Assembly (NCBI GenBank): GCA_024401295.1 | Contig: JAKSLG010000001.1 | Location: 62,001-126,000, forward strand | Direction: 5' to 3' | Origin: Bacteroidales bacterium | GTDB taxonomy: Bacteria; Bacteroidota; Bacteroidia; Bacteroidales; Marinilabiliaceae | Length of the DNA: 64,000 nucleotides | Shown here: piece by piece, positions 26,565 to 36,900 of the stretch | How the letters are laid out: every line of letters starts with the position of its first letter | Position numbering within the stretch: the stretch's first letter is position 1 | Notes under the pieces: model-generated | Told to the model about the DNA's origin: nothing | Databases searched by the model: none | Seen by the model: the letters and a program-made list of their open reading frames with translations, nothing else | Position numbers and translations under genes: made by a program

Positions 26565-28682
26565 TTACTTTTTCTCGTAAGCTACAATGTCGCTCTCCTT
26601 TGACAACAAGTAGTCGATGTCATCATAGCCGTTCAAGAGGCAATACTTCTTGTAGCCATTGATGTCGAACTTCTCAGAGTGTCCTGTTGCTTCGTTAGTA
26701 ACAGTCTGATTAGGAACGTCAACAGTAACGATAGTGTTGGCATCCTTCTCGACAGAAGCAAGAAGTTCCTGACGGAATTCCTCACTCACGATAACAGGAA
26801 GTACGAAGCAGTTGAGGAGGTTGTTGCGGTGAATATCAGCGAATGAAGAGCTGATTACGACGCGAATGCCATAACCTGCAATAGCCCATGCTGCATGTTC
26901 ACGGCTTGAACCTGAACCCCAGTTCTTACCACCGATGATAATCTCGCGCTTGCCCTCTGATGGAGTCTCATTGAATGGAGCAACGTTCATTACGAAATCA
27001 GCAACTGGCTTGTTGTTGGCATCGAAGCGGATATCGTGCATGAAGGCATCACCATAGAACTTAGGATCACGAGTTGTGAACGCAAGGTAGCGAGCAGGGA
27101 TGATATTATCTGTGTTGTTGTTATCGATGTTGATAGGCAAGCATGTTGACTTAACAACGTTGAATGCCTTATGAACAGACTTAGCACCGTCGGCAGCCTG
27201 TGCACTCTTTGTTGCACCGAATGCGCAGTTAGGGCAATCCTGTGGCTGAGCAGCTACAACCTTTGTAACCTCAGGAGCAGCAATAGCTGAAATCTCAAGT
27301 GTACGTGGGTCAGTCACCTTACCTGTGATGGCGCTGGCTGCTACTGTAAGTGGAGAAGCCAAGATAGTACGTGCACCTGGTCCCTGACGACCAACGAAGT
27401 TACGGTTTGAAGTAGAGATTGAGAGCTTGCCTGCTGGTACCTTATCTGGATTCATAGCCAAGCATGATGAGCATGATGGAAGACGAAGTTCGAAGCCAGA
27501 CTCCTCAAGAATCTTGTCGATACCCTCTTCAATGATCTGCTGACGAACGAGCCATGAACCAGGAACGAGCCATGCAACAACATTAGCCGCCTTCTTCTTA
27601 CCCTTAACTACAGAAGCGAATGCACGGAAGTCTTCGATACGACCGTTAGTACATGCGCCAAGGAATACATAATCAACTGGAGTACCCTCGAGCTTCTGGC
27701 CTGGCTTGAACTGCATATAGTCGAGCTGGCTGATGAACTGAGCCTTTTCGCTTTCGCTCATGCCGTCGGTTGTAGGAATGCACTCATCAATTGCAATACC
27801 TGCACCTGGGTTTGTACCATATGTGATACGAGGCTTGATGTCCTCAGCCTTGAAAGTAAGTTCCTTGTCGAATACTGCATTGTCATCGCTCTTGAGCTGA
27901 CGCCACTTAGCAACAGCAGCATCCCACTCAGCACCCTTAGGAGCATACTCACGACCCTTGAGGTAAGCGAAAGTAGTCTCGTCAGGAGCAATAAGACCTG
28001 CACGTGAACCCATCTCGATAGAGAGGTTAGAGAGAGTCAGACGACCTTCCATGCTCATATTGCGGATTGCAGAACCTGCATATTCAACAGCATAGCCAGT
28101 AGCACCCGAAGTAGTAACCTGAGCCATGATATAGAGAGCTACATCCTTGGCTGTAACGCCAGGCTGAAGCTGACCTTCGATATTGATACGCATCGTCTTT
28201 GGCTTGCTCTGGAGGATACACTGTGAAGCGAGAACCTGAGCAACCTCAGAAGTACCGATACCCATAGCGATTGCACCTACAGCACCGTGAGTTGAAGTAT
28301 GCGAGTCGCCGCAAACGATAGTCATGCCAGGCAAAGAGAGAGCCTTCTCAGGACCAACAACATGGATAATACCATTGTCCTTAGTACCCATTGCAAAGTG
28401 CTTGATGCCGAACTCGGCGCAGTTTGATGAAAGAGTATCAACCTGCTTGCAGCCTATTGGATCGCTAATGTTCTTCTGCTGATCAGAAGGTGTATTATGG
28501 TCTGGCATAGCAACAACATGGTCAGGACGGAAAGCCTTGATGCCCTTGTCGCGCAAAGTGTCAAAAGCCTGAGGTGAAGTAACCTCATGAGCATAGAGAC
28601 GATCGATATAAAGTTGGGTAGGTCCGTCTTCGACCTTCTGCACAACGTGTGCATCCCAAATCTTATCAAATAAAGTGTTCAT
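26565..28682 (-). CDS. leuCD: Fused 3-isopropylmalate dehydratase large and small subunits (LeuC-LeuD)
   Basis: 705 residues in one frame. Residues ~1-470 are LeuC, with early [19 protein letters not shown] and the iron-sulfur cysteines in [14 protein letters not shown] and [14 protein letters not shown]. Residues ~500-705 are LeuD, with [19 protein letters not shown] and [13 protein letters not shown]. The linker (~residues 470-500) contains [17 protein letters not shown]. Together they isomerise 2-isopropylmalate to 3-isopropylmalate in leucine synthesis. In most bacteria the subunits are separate genes; fusions are well known in fungi. It follows leuA by 16 bases and ends at a strong terminator. 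No leuB is in the window. All catalytic motifs are intact. Confidence 0.93.
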   Translation of the reverse strand: MNTLFDKIWDAHVVQKVEDGPTQLYIDRLYAHEVTSPQAFDTLRDKGIKAFRPDHVVAMPDHNTPSDQQKNISDPIGCKQVDTLSSNCAEFGIKHFAMGTKDNGIIHVVGPEKALSLPGMTIVCGDSHTSTHGAVGAIAMGIGTSEVAQVLASQCILQSKPKTMRINIEGQLQPGVTAKDVALYIMAQVTTSGATGYAVEYAGSAIRNMSMEGRLTLSNLSIEMGSRAGLIAPDETTFAYLKGREYAPKGAEWDAAVAKWRQLKSDDNAVFDKELTFKAEDIKPRITYGTNPGAGIAIDECIPTTDGMSESEKAQFISQLDYMQFKPGQKLEGTPVDYVFLGACTNGRIEDFRAFASVVKGKKKAANVVAWLVPGSWLVRQQIIEEGIDKILEESGFELRLPSCSSCLAMNPDKVPAGKLSISTSNRNFVGRQGPGARTILASPLTVAASAITGKVTDPRTLEISAIAAPEVTKVVAAQPQDCPNCAFGATKSAQAADGAKSVHKAFNVVKSTCLPINIDNNNTDNIIPARYLAFTTRDPKFYGDAFMHDIRFDANNKPVADFVMNVAPFNETPSEGKREIIIGGKNWGSGSSREHAAWAIAGYGIRVVISSSFADIHRNNLLNCFVLPVIVSEEFRQELLASVEKDANTIVTVDVPNQTVTNEATGHSEKFDINGYKKYCLLNGYDDIDYLLSKESDIVAYEKK

Positions 28683-28698
28683 TTATATTTTGTTTCTA

Positions 28699-30198
28699 TT
28701 ATTTCCTTACAAACTTATTGATACAGTCGATATAAGCTTCGACTGAAGCGCTGACGATATCAGTATTGGCACTGAAACCGTAGTAGATGCGTCCTTCGTG
28801 CTCAACCTGCATGTGAACCTTACAAGTGTCATCGGAACCCTTGTTGATGCTCTGGATAGTGAACTCCTTGATGGTCATGTGGCGCTTGATGATCTGCTTG
28901 AGAGCATTGATTGAAGCATCGACAGGACCATTACCGGTAGCTGCAGCCTCGAACTTTTCGCCTGCTATATCGACACCTACTGAAGCGACAGGGCGAACAC
29001 CCACACCACTTGTAACCTGGAGGAAATCGAGCTTGAGGTGATGGTTCTCTTTCATGTCAACACCACCGAGAATCAAGAGGTCGTCATCGTTGATTTCCTT
29101 CTTCTTGTCAGCGAGTTCGAGGAACTTCTCGTAAGTCTTGTCAAGACGTTCGCCTTCGAGGTTAACACCAAGAACTGCGAGACGATGCTTAAGAGCAGCA
29201 CGGCCTGAACGAGCAGTAAGTACGATAGAGTTATCGTCGATACCCACATCATGTGGATCCATGATTTCGTATGTCGACTTATTCTTGAGCACACCATCCT
29301 GGTGGATGCCAGAAGAATGTGCAAAAGCATTACGGCCAACGATAGCCTTGTTAGGCTGAACAGGCATGTTCATAAGGCTAGAGACCATGCGGCTTGTTGG
29401 ATAAATCTTCTGAGTATTGATGTTAGTCACGAGGCCGAGGTCGTGGTGGCACTTCATAATCATAGCACACTCTTCGAGAGAAGTGTTGCCGGCACGTTCG
29501 CCGATACCGTTGATAGTCACCTCAATCTGTCGAGCGCCGTTGAGCACGCCAGCCATTGTGTTGGCAGTTGCCATGCCGAGATCGTTGTGGCAGTGAGTAG
29601 AGATGATAGCATTGTCGATACCATCGACATGGTCGAAAAGATACTTAATCTTTGCGCCGAAGTCAGCAGGGAGACAGTAGCCGTTGGTATCAGGGATATT
29701 AACGACAGTAGCGCCAGCCTTGATAACAGCCTCAACAACACGTGCGAGGTAGTCATTGTCTGTACGGCCGGCATCTTCACAATAGAATTCAACATCATCG
29801 ACGAAGCGACGAGCATACTTGACAGCCTTCACAGCACGTTCGATAATCTCTTCGCGAGTAGAGTTGAACTTGTATTTGATATGAGAATCGGAAGTGCCGA
29901 TACCAGTATGAATACGCTTATGCTTAGCGAACTTTAGAGCCTCGGCAGCAGCATCAATATCCTTTTCAACGGCACGTGTTAGTGCACATATAGTTGGCCA
30001 CGTAACGGCCTTAGAAATTTCAACTACTGAATTGAAGTCACCAGGACTTGACACAGGGAAACCTGCTTCAATCACGTCAACGCCCAATGCCTCAAGCTGC
30101 TTAGCCACCTGAATTTTTTCAACAGTGTTAAGCTGGCAACCAGGGACCTGTTCTCCATCGCGGAGCGTTGTGTCGAAAATGTAGACTCTATTATCCAT
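28699..30198 (-). CDS. leuA: 2-isopropylmalate synthase
   Basis: 499 residues. HMGL-like TIM barrel with [17 protein letters not shown] at the start, then [20 protein letters not shown] with metal-binding histidines and [17 protein letters not shown]-terminal LeuA dimer regulatory domain (~residues 370-499) is present. It condenses 2-ketoisovalerate with acetyl-CoA, the committed and leucine-inhibited step. The ATG follows an attenuator by only ~15 bases, so expression depends on read-through of that site. It is first in the operon with the leuC-leuD fusion. Confidence 0.95.
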   Translation of the reverse strand: MDNRVYIFDTTLRDGEQVPGCQLNTVEKIQVAKQLEALGVDVIEAGFPVSSPGDFNSVVEISKAVTWPTICALTRAVEKDIDAAAEALKFAKHKRIHTGIGTSDSHIKYKFNSTREEIIERAVKAVKYARRFVDDVEFYCEDAGRTDNDYLARVVEAVIKAGATVVNIPDTNGYCLPADFGAKIKYLFDHVDGIDNAIISTHCHNDLGMATANTMAGVLNGARQIEVTINGIGERAGNTSLEECAMIMKCHHDLGLVTNINTQKIYPTSRMVSSLMNMPVQPNKAIVGRNAFAHSSGIHQDGVLKNKSTYEIMDPHDVGIDDNSIVLTARSGRAALKHRLAVLGVNLEGERLDKTYEKFLELADKKKEINDDDLLILGGVDMKENHHLKLDFLQVTSGVGVRPVASVGVDIAGEKFEAAATGNGPVDASINALKQIIKRHMTIKEFTIQSINKGSDDTCKVHMQVEHEGRIYYGFSANTDIVSASVEAYIDCINKFVRK

Positions 30199-30212
30199 GT
30201 TTAATTAAATTA

Positions 30213-30246
30213 AAAAGCCCTTTCACTCTGGAGTGGGAAGGGCTTT
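30213..30246 (-). terminator. Leucine attenuator (intrinsic terminator)
   Basis: On the minus strand: AAAGCCCTT pairs with AAGGGCTTT (plus arms 238-246 and 214-222) and an upper CACTC/GAGTG stem, followed by TTTTTAATTT. It lies between the leader peptide and leuA. GGAGTG just after the leader stop (plus 278-283) can pair with CACTCC of the terminator 5' arm (plus 230-235), which would give a competing antiterminator. Confidence 0.85.
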
Positions 30247-30283
30247 ATATTTCTACGTCATTTCGCATACCTCATCTCACTCC

Positions 30284-30349
30284 TTATGGCTGCACCAATA
30301 GAAGCAAACCCAATAGGGCGAGACCAAGAATGTTCAACGACTTTGTCAT
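30284..30349 (-). CDS. leuL: Leucine-operon leader peptide
   Basis: A 21-codon frame with nine Leu codons; residues 8-19 read LGLALLGLLLLV, and there is one Ile and one Val. It is followed within 40 bases by the attenuator and then leuA. Leu codons are TTG, CTT, CTC and CTA. Function by analogy with classical leu leaders: stalling at Leu codons when charged tRNA-Leu is scarce favours the antiterminator. It is too short for ordinary gene callers, but position, composition, promoter and terminator all agree. Confidence 0.85.
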   Translation of the reverse strand: MTKSLNILGLALLGLLLLVQP

Positions 30350-30375
30350 TTTTTTCTTTTGCTTAAAATCCGATG

Positions 30376-30406
30376 CAAATATAGCGCACATTTTTCATAT
30401 TGCAAA
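30376..30406 (-). promoter_or_regulatory. Promoter of the leucine operon
   Basis: On the minus strand TTTG (30406-30403), 19 bases, TATATTTG (30383-30376). It is a near-perfect Bacteroidetes promoter, 27 bases before the leader-peptide ATG. Confidence 0.8.
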
Positions 30407-30635
30407 ATATAAATCGATAAATACATCGCGCTCATGCTCACATGAATATGTGATTATTTGCATGTTTATTTCTTTTGAGGGCTTAATCCGTTCATTTTTA
30501 TCTCAAAAGCAATTTTTAAGCTCTGTCGCATCATTGTTAATACCAAGAATCTTTCGCATTGGGCGGACATTCTCCTGTCGCTGATTCTGTCCACGCGTCT
30601 ATCTGCCATTGATCGTCAATAATGAACGTATGCAA
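30407..30635. other. Gene-free stretch upstream of the leucine promoter
   Basis: No supported reading frame, RNA gene or strong hairpin seen on either strand. It separates the leu promoter from the broken lipoprotein gene. Confidence 0.5.
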
Positions 30636-30980
30636 CTACTCATATTTACCAAGTTGTGTGTTATGGCAATTATACGGCCAATGTGAATAGTTGGAAGTGT
30701 CCAGCGCTATTATGTTGTCATTGCCGATTTGAATCTTCGGATTGCTTCCATACAGAGATTTGGAAATAGGACTATCTTCAAATTTTTCGTATGTAGCAGT
30801 ATCATTATTCTCGATATATGATGCTTCAAAAGTGTCCGATAAGAATGATATATCCTGTCCTGTTTTGTTGATTATAGTACAATGATGAATCTTAATATCT
30901 CCTTAGCAAGTGTCGTCGCACGACAATGTCAGGAGTGGCAACAATGTACTACTCGCAACGAGCAAAATCCTTGTTAATGT
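30636..30980 (-). pseudogene. Broken small lipoprotein gene (in-frame stop, no start codon)
   Basis: On the minus strand a lipoprotein-type signal (RILLVASSTLLPLLTLSCDD, ending at about 30910) is followed by TAA at 30905-30903. The very same frame then continues open for 88 codons to TAG at 30638-30636, with ordinary protein-like composition (DIKIHHCTIINKTGQDISF near its start). No ATG precedes the signal segment within ~75 bases. The simplest reading is a ~115-residue lipoprotein gene inactivated by a nonsense change and loss of its start. I recognise no family. A stop-codon recoding event is conceivable but unsupported. Confidence 0.55.
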
Positions 30981-31017
30981 CTGGATGTCGCGTTTTTTAT
31001 GATTTTTAGAATATCGT

Positions 31018-32013
31018 CTATTCCTTCTGTAGTTCGCGCCAAAGGATGTCCTTAAGTGCCTGGAGTCCAAATCCGGAGTGCGACGAGAATACGACGCAAG
31101 GCATGTCGTCAGGAAGCTGGCTCTGTATTTCGGCCATGCGTTTTTCATCGATGATATCGGCCTTCGAGATGGCCAAAACGCGGTGTTTGTCGAGCAACTC
31201 AGGGTTGTATTTCTTCAATTCGTTGAAGAGGATGTGATATTCTCCAACGACATCTTCCGTTTCGGCCGAAACGACGAAGAGAAGAATCGAGTTGCGCTCG
31301 ATGTGGCGTAAGAATCTGAGTCCGAGTCCCTTTCCTTCTGCTGCTCCTTCGATGATACCAGGAATGTCGGCCATGCAGAACGACTTGTGGTCGCGATAGG
31401 CGACGATGCCCAGATTAGGCACGAGTGTGGTGAATGGATATGCTCCGATTTCCGGCTTTGCTGCCGAAACGACGCTCAGCAAGGTCGATTTGCCTGCATT
31501 TGGGAATCCGACGAGACCGACATCAGCCAGCACTTTGAGTTCCAATATTGCGGAAATCTCTTGCTGTTCTTCGCCAGGCTGCGCAAATTTTGGCGTTTGG
31601 AATGTCGCCGTCTTGAAATGCCAGTTGCCCTGTCCGCCACGACCGCCTTTGCAGAGGATTTTCTCCTCGCCATCTTCGGTGATTTCAAAGATGACTTCTC
31701 CTGTCTCTGCGTCTTTGACAACAGTTCCGAGAGGCACTTCTATATACTGGTCCTTGCCGTCTTTGCCGAAAGAACGTTCCTTGCCGCCCGGCTCGCCGTC
31801 TTCAGCAAACACGTGGCGTGCGAATTTGAGGTGGATGAGCGTCCAATACTGGCTGTTTCCGCGAACGATGACGTGTCCGCCACGACCGCCGTCGCCACCA
31901 TCAGGACCGCCTTTGGCCATCGACTTTGCGTGGCGCAGATGAGCCGAGCCGGCTCCACCATGACCAGAACGGCAGAATATCTTAACGTAGTCTACAAAAT
32001 TTGATGCAGCCAT
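31018..32013 (-). CDS. obgE: GTPase Obg (ribosome assembly)
   Basis: 331 residues. The N-terminal Obg glycine-rich fold ([31 protein letters not shown]) spans ~1-158. The G domain has [15 protein letters not shown] (G1), [20 protein letters not shown] (G3 with the Obg-specific extension) and ISKADI for G4. No extra C-terminal OCT domain is seen, so it is the short form. It acts in late 50S assembly and the stringent response. It is downstream of adk, with a terminator between them. Confidence 0.95.
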   Translation of the reverse strand: MAASNFVDYVKIFCRSGHGGAGSAHLRHAKSMAKGGPDGGDGGRGGHVIVRGNSQYWTLIHLKFARHVFAEDGEPGGKERSFGKDGKDQYIEVPLGTVVKDAETGEVIFEITEDGEEKILCKGGRGGQGNWHFKTATFQTPKFAQPGEEQQEISAILELKVLADVGLVGFPNAGKSTLLSVVSAAKPEIGAYPFTTLVPNLGIVAYRDHKSFCMADIPGIIEGAAEGKGLGLRFLRHIERNSILLFVVSAETEDVVGEYHILFNELKKYNPELLDKHRVLAISKADIIDEKRMAEIQSQLPDDMPCVVFSSHSGFGLQALKDILWRELQKE

Positions 32014-32047
32014 TTCTTTAATTTTTGGTTAGATGTTCTTTAACGAT

Positions 32048-32083
32048 AAAAAGCCACGAGGCACACTTGTCGCACCTCGTGGC
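32048..32083 (-). terminator. Terminator after adk
   Basis: Minus strand GCCACGAGG/CCTCGTGGC arms (plus 75-83 and 53-61), 13-base loop region, then TTTTTATCG. Confidence 0.8.
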
Positions 32084-32102
32084 ATTATTGGTTGTCTTGC
32101 TA

Positions 32103-32678
32103 TTACTTTACAGCGTCAACAGCCTTGCAGATTGCACCAAAGATCTCGTCGATGGCACCAACACCCATGATGTTTGCAAGCTTGCCATCCTTCTTGTAGA
32201 AGTCGATAACAGGCTTTGTCTGTGAGTTGTAAACTGCAATACGCTTCTTGATTGTCTCTTCGTTGTCGTCTGAACGGCCTGAAGTCTTGCCGCGCTCGAT
32301 AAGACGTGTGAGGAGCTCTGCGTCTGGAACTTCGAGGTTGAGCATGACAGAAACGTCGCTCTTGTATTCGCCGAGGAGATTCTTGAGAGCCTCAGCCTGA
32401 GCAACTGTGCGTGGGAAACCGTCGAAGATAACGCCCTTAACCTTGCCGAAGTTCTTGTCGAGGAAGCTGTCGATCATACCGATGATAACCTCGTCTGGAA
32501 CGAGCTCACCCTTGTCCATGTGCTGTTTTGCGAGTGCACCGAGCTGAGTGTTTGTCTCGATTTCGTGACGAAGAAGGTCACCTGTTGAGATGTGTTCGAG
32601 TGCATACTTCTTGATGAGGTTCTCGCTCTGAGTTCCTTTGCCCGAACCTGGAGGGCCAAAAATGACGATGTTCAACAT
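32103..32678 (-). CDS. adk: Adenylate kinase
   Basis: 191 residues, the short type without a zinc LID. P-loop IFGPPGSGKGTQSENLI, NMP-binding region HISTGDLLRHEI, and FDGFPRTVAQAEAL are present, with a brief lid RGKTSGRSDDNEETIKKR. It interconverts ATP + AMP and 2 ADP. It is 34 bases downstream of hpt, so the two purine genes are likely co-transcribed, ending at the terminator before obgE. Confidence 0.95.
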   Translation of the reverse strand: MLNIVIFGPPGSGKGTQSENLIKKYALEHISTGDLLRHEIETNTQLGALAKQHMDKGELVPDEVIIGMIDSFLDKNFGKVKGVIFDGFPRTVAQAEALKNLLGEYKSDVSVMLNLEVPDAELLTRLIERGKTSGRSDDNEETIKKRIAVYNSQTKPVIDFYKKDGKLANIMGVGAIDEIFGAICKAVDAVK

Positions 32679-32712
32679 AATTCTATGGTTTTATTTGTTT
32701 ATTTCTTAGTGT

Positions 32713-33249
32713 TTATTCTGCAAGTTTGTAAATGTCGCGCAAGTTGCGGCCGTATCCGTCATAGTCGAGGCCATATCCGACGATGAATGCGTTTGGAATG
32801 TCCATCCCGACATACGAAGGCTTGACGCTGGCTTTGCACGATGCCGGCTTGAAGAGCATTGTGGCAACCTTAACCTCGCTTGCACCCATCTCCTCGACCT
32901 GTCTGACAAGACCTTCGATGGTGATGCCGGTGTCAACGATGTCTTCTATCAGCACGACGGTGCGGCCTTTGACGTCTTCGTTGAAGCCTATCAACTGCTT
33001 CACAGAGCCTGTTGTCGATGTCCCGCTATATGACGCAACTTTGACAAATGAGATCTGGCATGGTATTGTGACGCGCTTCATCAGGTCGGCTGCAAACATG
33101 AACGCACCATTGAGCACGCAGACGAAAAGCGGATTCTTGTCGCTCAGCTCGCTGTTGATCTTGGCTGCAACGCCATCAATCGCTTTCAGGATTTCGGCCT
33201 CTGGAATAGAGGTCTCAAACTCCTTGTCTAATATCTTTACCTTTGCCAT
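32713..33249 (-). CDS. hpt: Hypoxanthine phosphoribosyltransferase
   Basis: 178 residues from MAKVKILDKEF. The open frame extends far upstream but that part is non-coding in character and crosses the purE region. The PRPP-binding motif is VVLIEDIVDTGITIEGLV, with VCVLNGAFMFAADLMKR and FIVGYGLDYDGYGRNL. It salvages hypoxanthine (and guanine) to IMP/GMP. It is divergent from purE. A -7 element TACTTTTG lies at 33341-33334, ~85 bases upstream. Confidence 0.93.
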   Translation of the reverse strand: MAKVKILDKEFETSIPEAEILKAIDGVAAKINSELSDKNPLFVCVLNGAFMFAADLMKRVTIPCQISFVKVASYSGTSTTGSVKQLIGFNEDVKGRTVVLIEDIVDTGITIEGLVRQVEEMGASEVKVATMLFKPASCKASVKPSYVGMDIPNAFIVGYGLDYDGYGRNLRDIYKLAE

Positions 33250-33333
33250 TTTCTCTGTCTTTTCCGGGTGATATGTATGGTCACTGCCACGTAAGACAAT
33301 GCTAATATACGTATCAACCCCGAAAATGATTTG

Positions 33334-33341
33334 CAAAAGTA
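33334..33341 (-). promoter_or_regulatory. Possible -7 element of hpt-adk
   Basis: TACTTTTG on the minus strand in the 141-base gap between hpt and purE; no good -33 box at the normal distance. Confidence 0.35.
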
Positions 33342-33390
33342 CGAATTTCCATTTTTTATTACCACATTTGCACAATAAAATATCATATAC

Positions 33391-33906
33391 ATGAAACCAA
33401 TAGTTAGCATCATTATGGGCAGCACGTCTGACTTGAAGGTCATGGAAGGTGCAGCCAAATATTTTGAGGAGCAGGGCATTCCGTTCGAGATGAACGCTCT
33501 CTCGGCTCATCGCACTCCGAAACAGGTTCTCGCTTTTGCCGAAGGCGCACGCGAGCGTGGCATCAAGGTCATCATTGCCGGTGCCGGCGGCGCAGCTCAT
33601 CTTCCGGGCGTGATCGCAGCCATGACTCCGCTTCCTGTCATCGGTGTTCCTATCAAGGCTTCCATCTCGATGGACGGATGGGATTCGATGCTTTCAATGA
33701 TTCAGATGCCTCCGGGCATTCCTGTGGCAACTGTCGGAATGGACAATTCGACAAATGCTGCCATTCTTGCTTCGCAGATCATTGGTGTCGGCGATGAGGA
33801 AATCATGAAGAAGGTTATTGCATACAAGGTTAATCTCGAAAAGAAAATTGAAAAGGCCAATGCCGACCTCGCTGAGGTGAAGACTTGGAAGTTCAAGACA
33901 AACTGA
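33391..33906 (+). CDS. purE: N5-carboxyaminoimidazole ribonucleotide mutase PurE
   Basis: 171 residues, class I PurE. Active-site motifs are SIIMGSTSDLKVMEGAA, MNALSAHRTPKQVLAFAE, IIAGAGGAAHLPGVIAAMT and MPPGIPVATVGMDNS. It moves the carboxyl group of N5-CAIR to give CAIR in purine synthesis. A single plus-strand gene, divergent from the purine-salvage gene hpt, and ending at a two-way hairpin shared with the efflux operon. Confidence 0.94.
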   Translation: MKPIVSIIMGSTSDLKVMEGAAKYFEEQGIPFEMNALSAHRTPKQVLAFAEGARERGIKVIIAGAGGAAHLPGVIAAMTPLPVIGVPIKASISMDGWDSMLSMIQMPPGIPVATVGMDNSTNAAILASQIIGVGDEEIMKKVIAYKVNLEKKIEKANADLAEVKTWKFKTN

Positions 33907-33932
33907 TTTGTCTGAATGCCACGATATCAAAA

Positions 33933-33965
33933 CGAGGGCGTGTCACGTATGATGATGCGCCCTCG
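33933..33965. terminator. Bidirectional terminator between purE and the RND operon
   Basis: CGAGGGCG (933-940) pairs with CGCCCTCG (958-965), loop of 17 bases, followed by CTTCTTTTATG on the plus strand. It lies between two convergent genes. Confidence 0.65.
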
Positions 33966-33971
33966 CTTCTT

Positions 33972-36900
33972 TTATGCCGTCTGACGGCGGGTCCGTCGTT
34001 TGTCTCTTATGTAGAGGATTGGGAGGAAGATGGTTATTCCGATGATTGAGAATACCAGACCGCCGATTGTGCCGGCTGCAAGCGGAAACCAAATGCCCTC
34101 TTTTGCGCCGCCGATCAGGAATGGAATGAATCCGAGGATTGTCGAGAGAATGGTCAGCATGATAGGCACAATCTTGATTGTAAAGGCTTGCATGAATGCT
34201 TCGTGGCTGGAGCATTTATGCAGGTTTTTCTGTTTTACGCTTTCGTTGACGATGTAGATGTTTGCATTGACGGTGATGCCGCAGAGAAGAACGAGGGCCG
34301 CGAAACCGCCTTGGTCAAAGTTGATTCCAAACAGATAGAACGTCAGGAAGAGTCCTATGTATGATATCGGTATGATTCCGATGATGATGAATGGCAATCG
34401 GAGAGAGTTGAACAGGATTGACGTGATGAAGAAGATGATGGCAATGACGAGTCCGAGAAGCAGGTATTGATGCGAACTTTCGTTGCTCCAATACCATTGG
34501 TTGCGGTCATATTTGATCTTGTATCCGATAGGCATGCGTGCGTTGTATGTTGAGTCGGCCGCATGCGAGACTCTGTCGCCGACGAGGCTTGAGCCGATAT
34601 AGTCATACTGGAGACAAAGCCTGTATTGCTGATTGATTTTTTCGATGCTTTGTGGCGCCTGTGTCTTTTCAAACGAGCACAACTGGCTGATTTTGTACTG
34701 CCGGTTGTTGAATTCGACAGGCGTGTTGAGCAGGGCCCAGATGTCGTATTCGTGTGATTGTCTTGTGCGCAGTTTGATGGCTTCCGAGTTCGGGCCGTTC
34801 CAGACTACGCCACATTGCACATCGTTGACAAAGATGTGGTTGAGCGCATAGAAGAGCTGAACGGTCGTGATGTTCTGATGCGCCATGTATTCTGTGTTCG
34901 GCACGAGATGATATTCGACATAGTCGTCTTTGTAATATCTTACGGACGAGTTTATCTCGACCTCTTTGATGCGTTTGTGGGTGAGCAGATGTTGCTTTAC
35001 GCTGTCGGCCCATTGACTGAGCGTTTCGTAGTTATATCCGAGCATTTCCATCGTATATGAGCCAGAATTTTGCCGCACATCGTTGCTGAATCCGTTGTCG
35101 GGCAGGCCATATACCGCCCAGCTGCCACCGCCCAGTTGCAGCGCTTTGCTGATGATGTTGGATTTCAGCACGTATGGAAATGCGGAGTGCTGGGCTTGGC
35201 TGGTGAAATAGATGGAAATCTGCGATTCCTGTCCGCTGTATATCTGTGTCTGGAATTGTCTGATCTCTTCGAATTGGCTGAGGTAGCTCTCCATGCGTCG
35301 GGTGATGATGTCCATCTGTTCGATGGTGCTGCCATAGGGTAGGGTGGCGTTGACGTAGAGGATGACCTCGTTGGAGTTCGACCAGTAGCTGCCGTTGTAG
35401 ATCTTCTCGATAAAGAGTCGCAGTGAACCGCCGAGAACGATGTCGGTAATTGGGCGGATGGACTCTTGATAGACTTTCGTGCCAAGGGTGTTGTTATAGA
35501 TTTTTGCTCCTATTGAATCGGAATTGATCTCTTTCGGCAAGAGGAAGAGGGGGAGTCCGAAGCCTAAAACGGCAAGTATGATGAAGTATGTCTTGAACCG
35601 GCATACGAAGCGGACGACGGCGGAATAGGCATTTGTCAGAAGCGTGGTCAGGCGTCTGTGCTTTGGCTCGTTGGCGTTGTTCTCTTTTTCGCCGCATAGC
35701 TGCATCAGCGATGGAACGAGCCACATGGCGGTAAAGATTGAGATTGTCAGGTTGACAATCATGACGACGGAGAAGTCGTAGAGATTGAGCTTCAGCTTAT
35801 CGTCGAGGAAGAAGACGATGGAGAGTGCGCCGACTGTTGTCAGCGTGGCCGCAATGATTGGCAATATGGCACTGAGATTGTGTTCTCTGCGCCAATGGTC
35901 ATACATTATGATCGTGTTGTCGATGATGAGGTTGAGCGAGATGGTTATGCCCGCGAGGGAATAGATCTGCAGTTCGACGCCGAGAAGATAGTAGGCGATG
36001 ATGGCAACGGCCAGATTGCATGTGAGGCTACAGATGACAACGAAGACGGAACGCCAGTTGAGCGTCGTCAGGGCAATGAAAATGAGAAGGATGAGAATCG
36101 TCAGTCCCGAACGGAGATATATCTTGTCGAGTTCGGCTTCGATATATTCGGTCGCGTCGTACGTCTTGTGAAGTTCATAGCCGGAAGGCAGATTCCCTTT
36201 CAGCTCCTCGATGCGTCTCTTGCACTCTTTCTGCAAGGCCATCTGATTGGCATTGTCGGCGGCTCTGAGCGATATATAGATGGAGTTGAGGCCGTTGATT
36301 CTGAAGTATTGGTTTGGTCGTGCCTCAACGTATTTCATCTCGACAAGACGATCGAGTCCGATGTAGGATGAATCCGGTAGTTCGACATATATGTCTGAAA
36401 GACAGAGCGATGAGTCGTCGATTCCGGTTTTGATTATATAGCGTCCGGCTGTGGCTGTGTATCTGTATTTGCCGATGGCATCGGAGAGATTCTGTTCGGT
36501 GATGCCGAGATGCTGCAGCTTGTCGATGTCGTAGGTCAGCTGCCATTCCATCGGCTCTGCACCATAGATATCTACCGAACTTATGCCGCTGATATCGGCA
36601 AATCCTGTCTTGAAGACATCCTCGGCTTTCTGCTGGATTTCAGATGCTTTCGAGAGGCTGTTGATGGTATAGACGAGGAACGGCCGTTGTGCGTTGTCGT
36701 CCGAACTGTTGACGTAGATCGACGGAAAGGAGACGCCGTCCGGCAGTTCTGTCCAGGCCTGTCGGATGATGGTTGCGATTTCGAATCGGGCAGCTTCGAT
36801 GTCGGTGTGTTTGTCGAATGTCATCCGCACATTGCCATAGCCATTGCCCGAAGTCGAGCTCAGGTCTTCGATGCCTTTGACGCGTGCAAAAAGTGCTTCG

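Noticed and set aside
30168-30584. Plus-strand 138-codon frame over the leucine leader region
   Set aside because: It runs antisense across the promoter, leader peptide and attenuator; no protein features.
33250-33600. Upstream 117-codon extension of hpt
   Set aside because: It crosses purE on the other strand and the shared promoter gap; the conserved Hpt start is MAKVKILDKEF.
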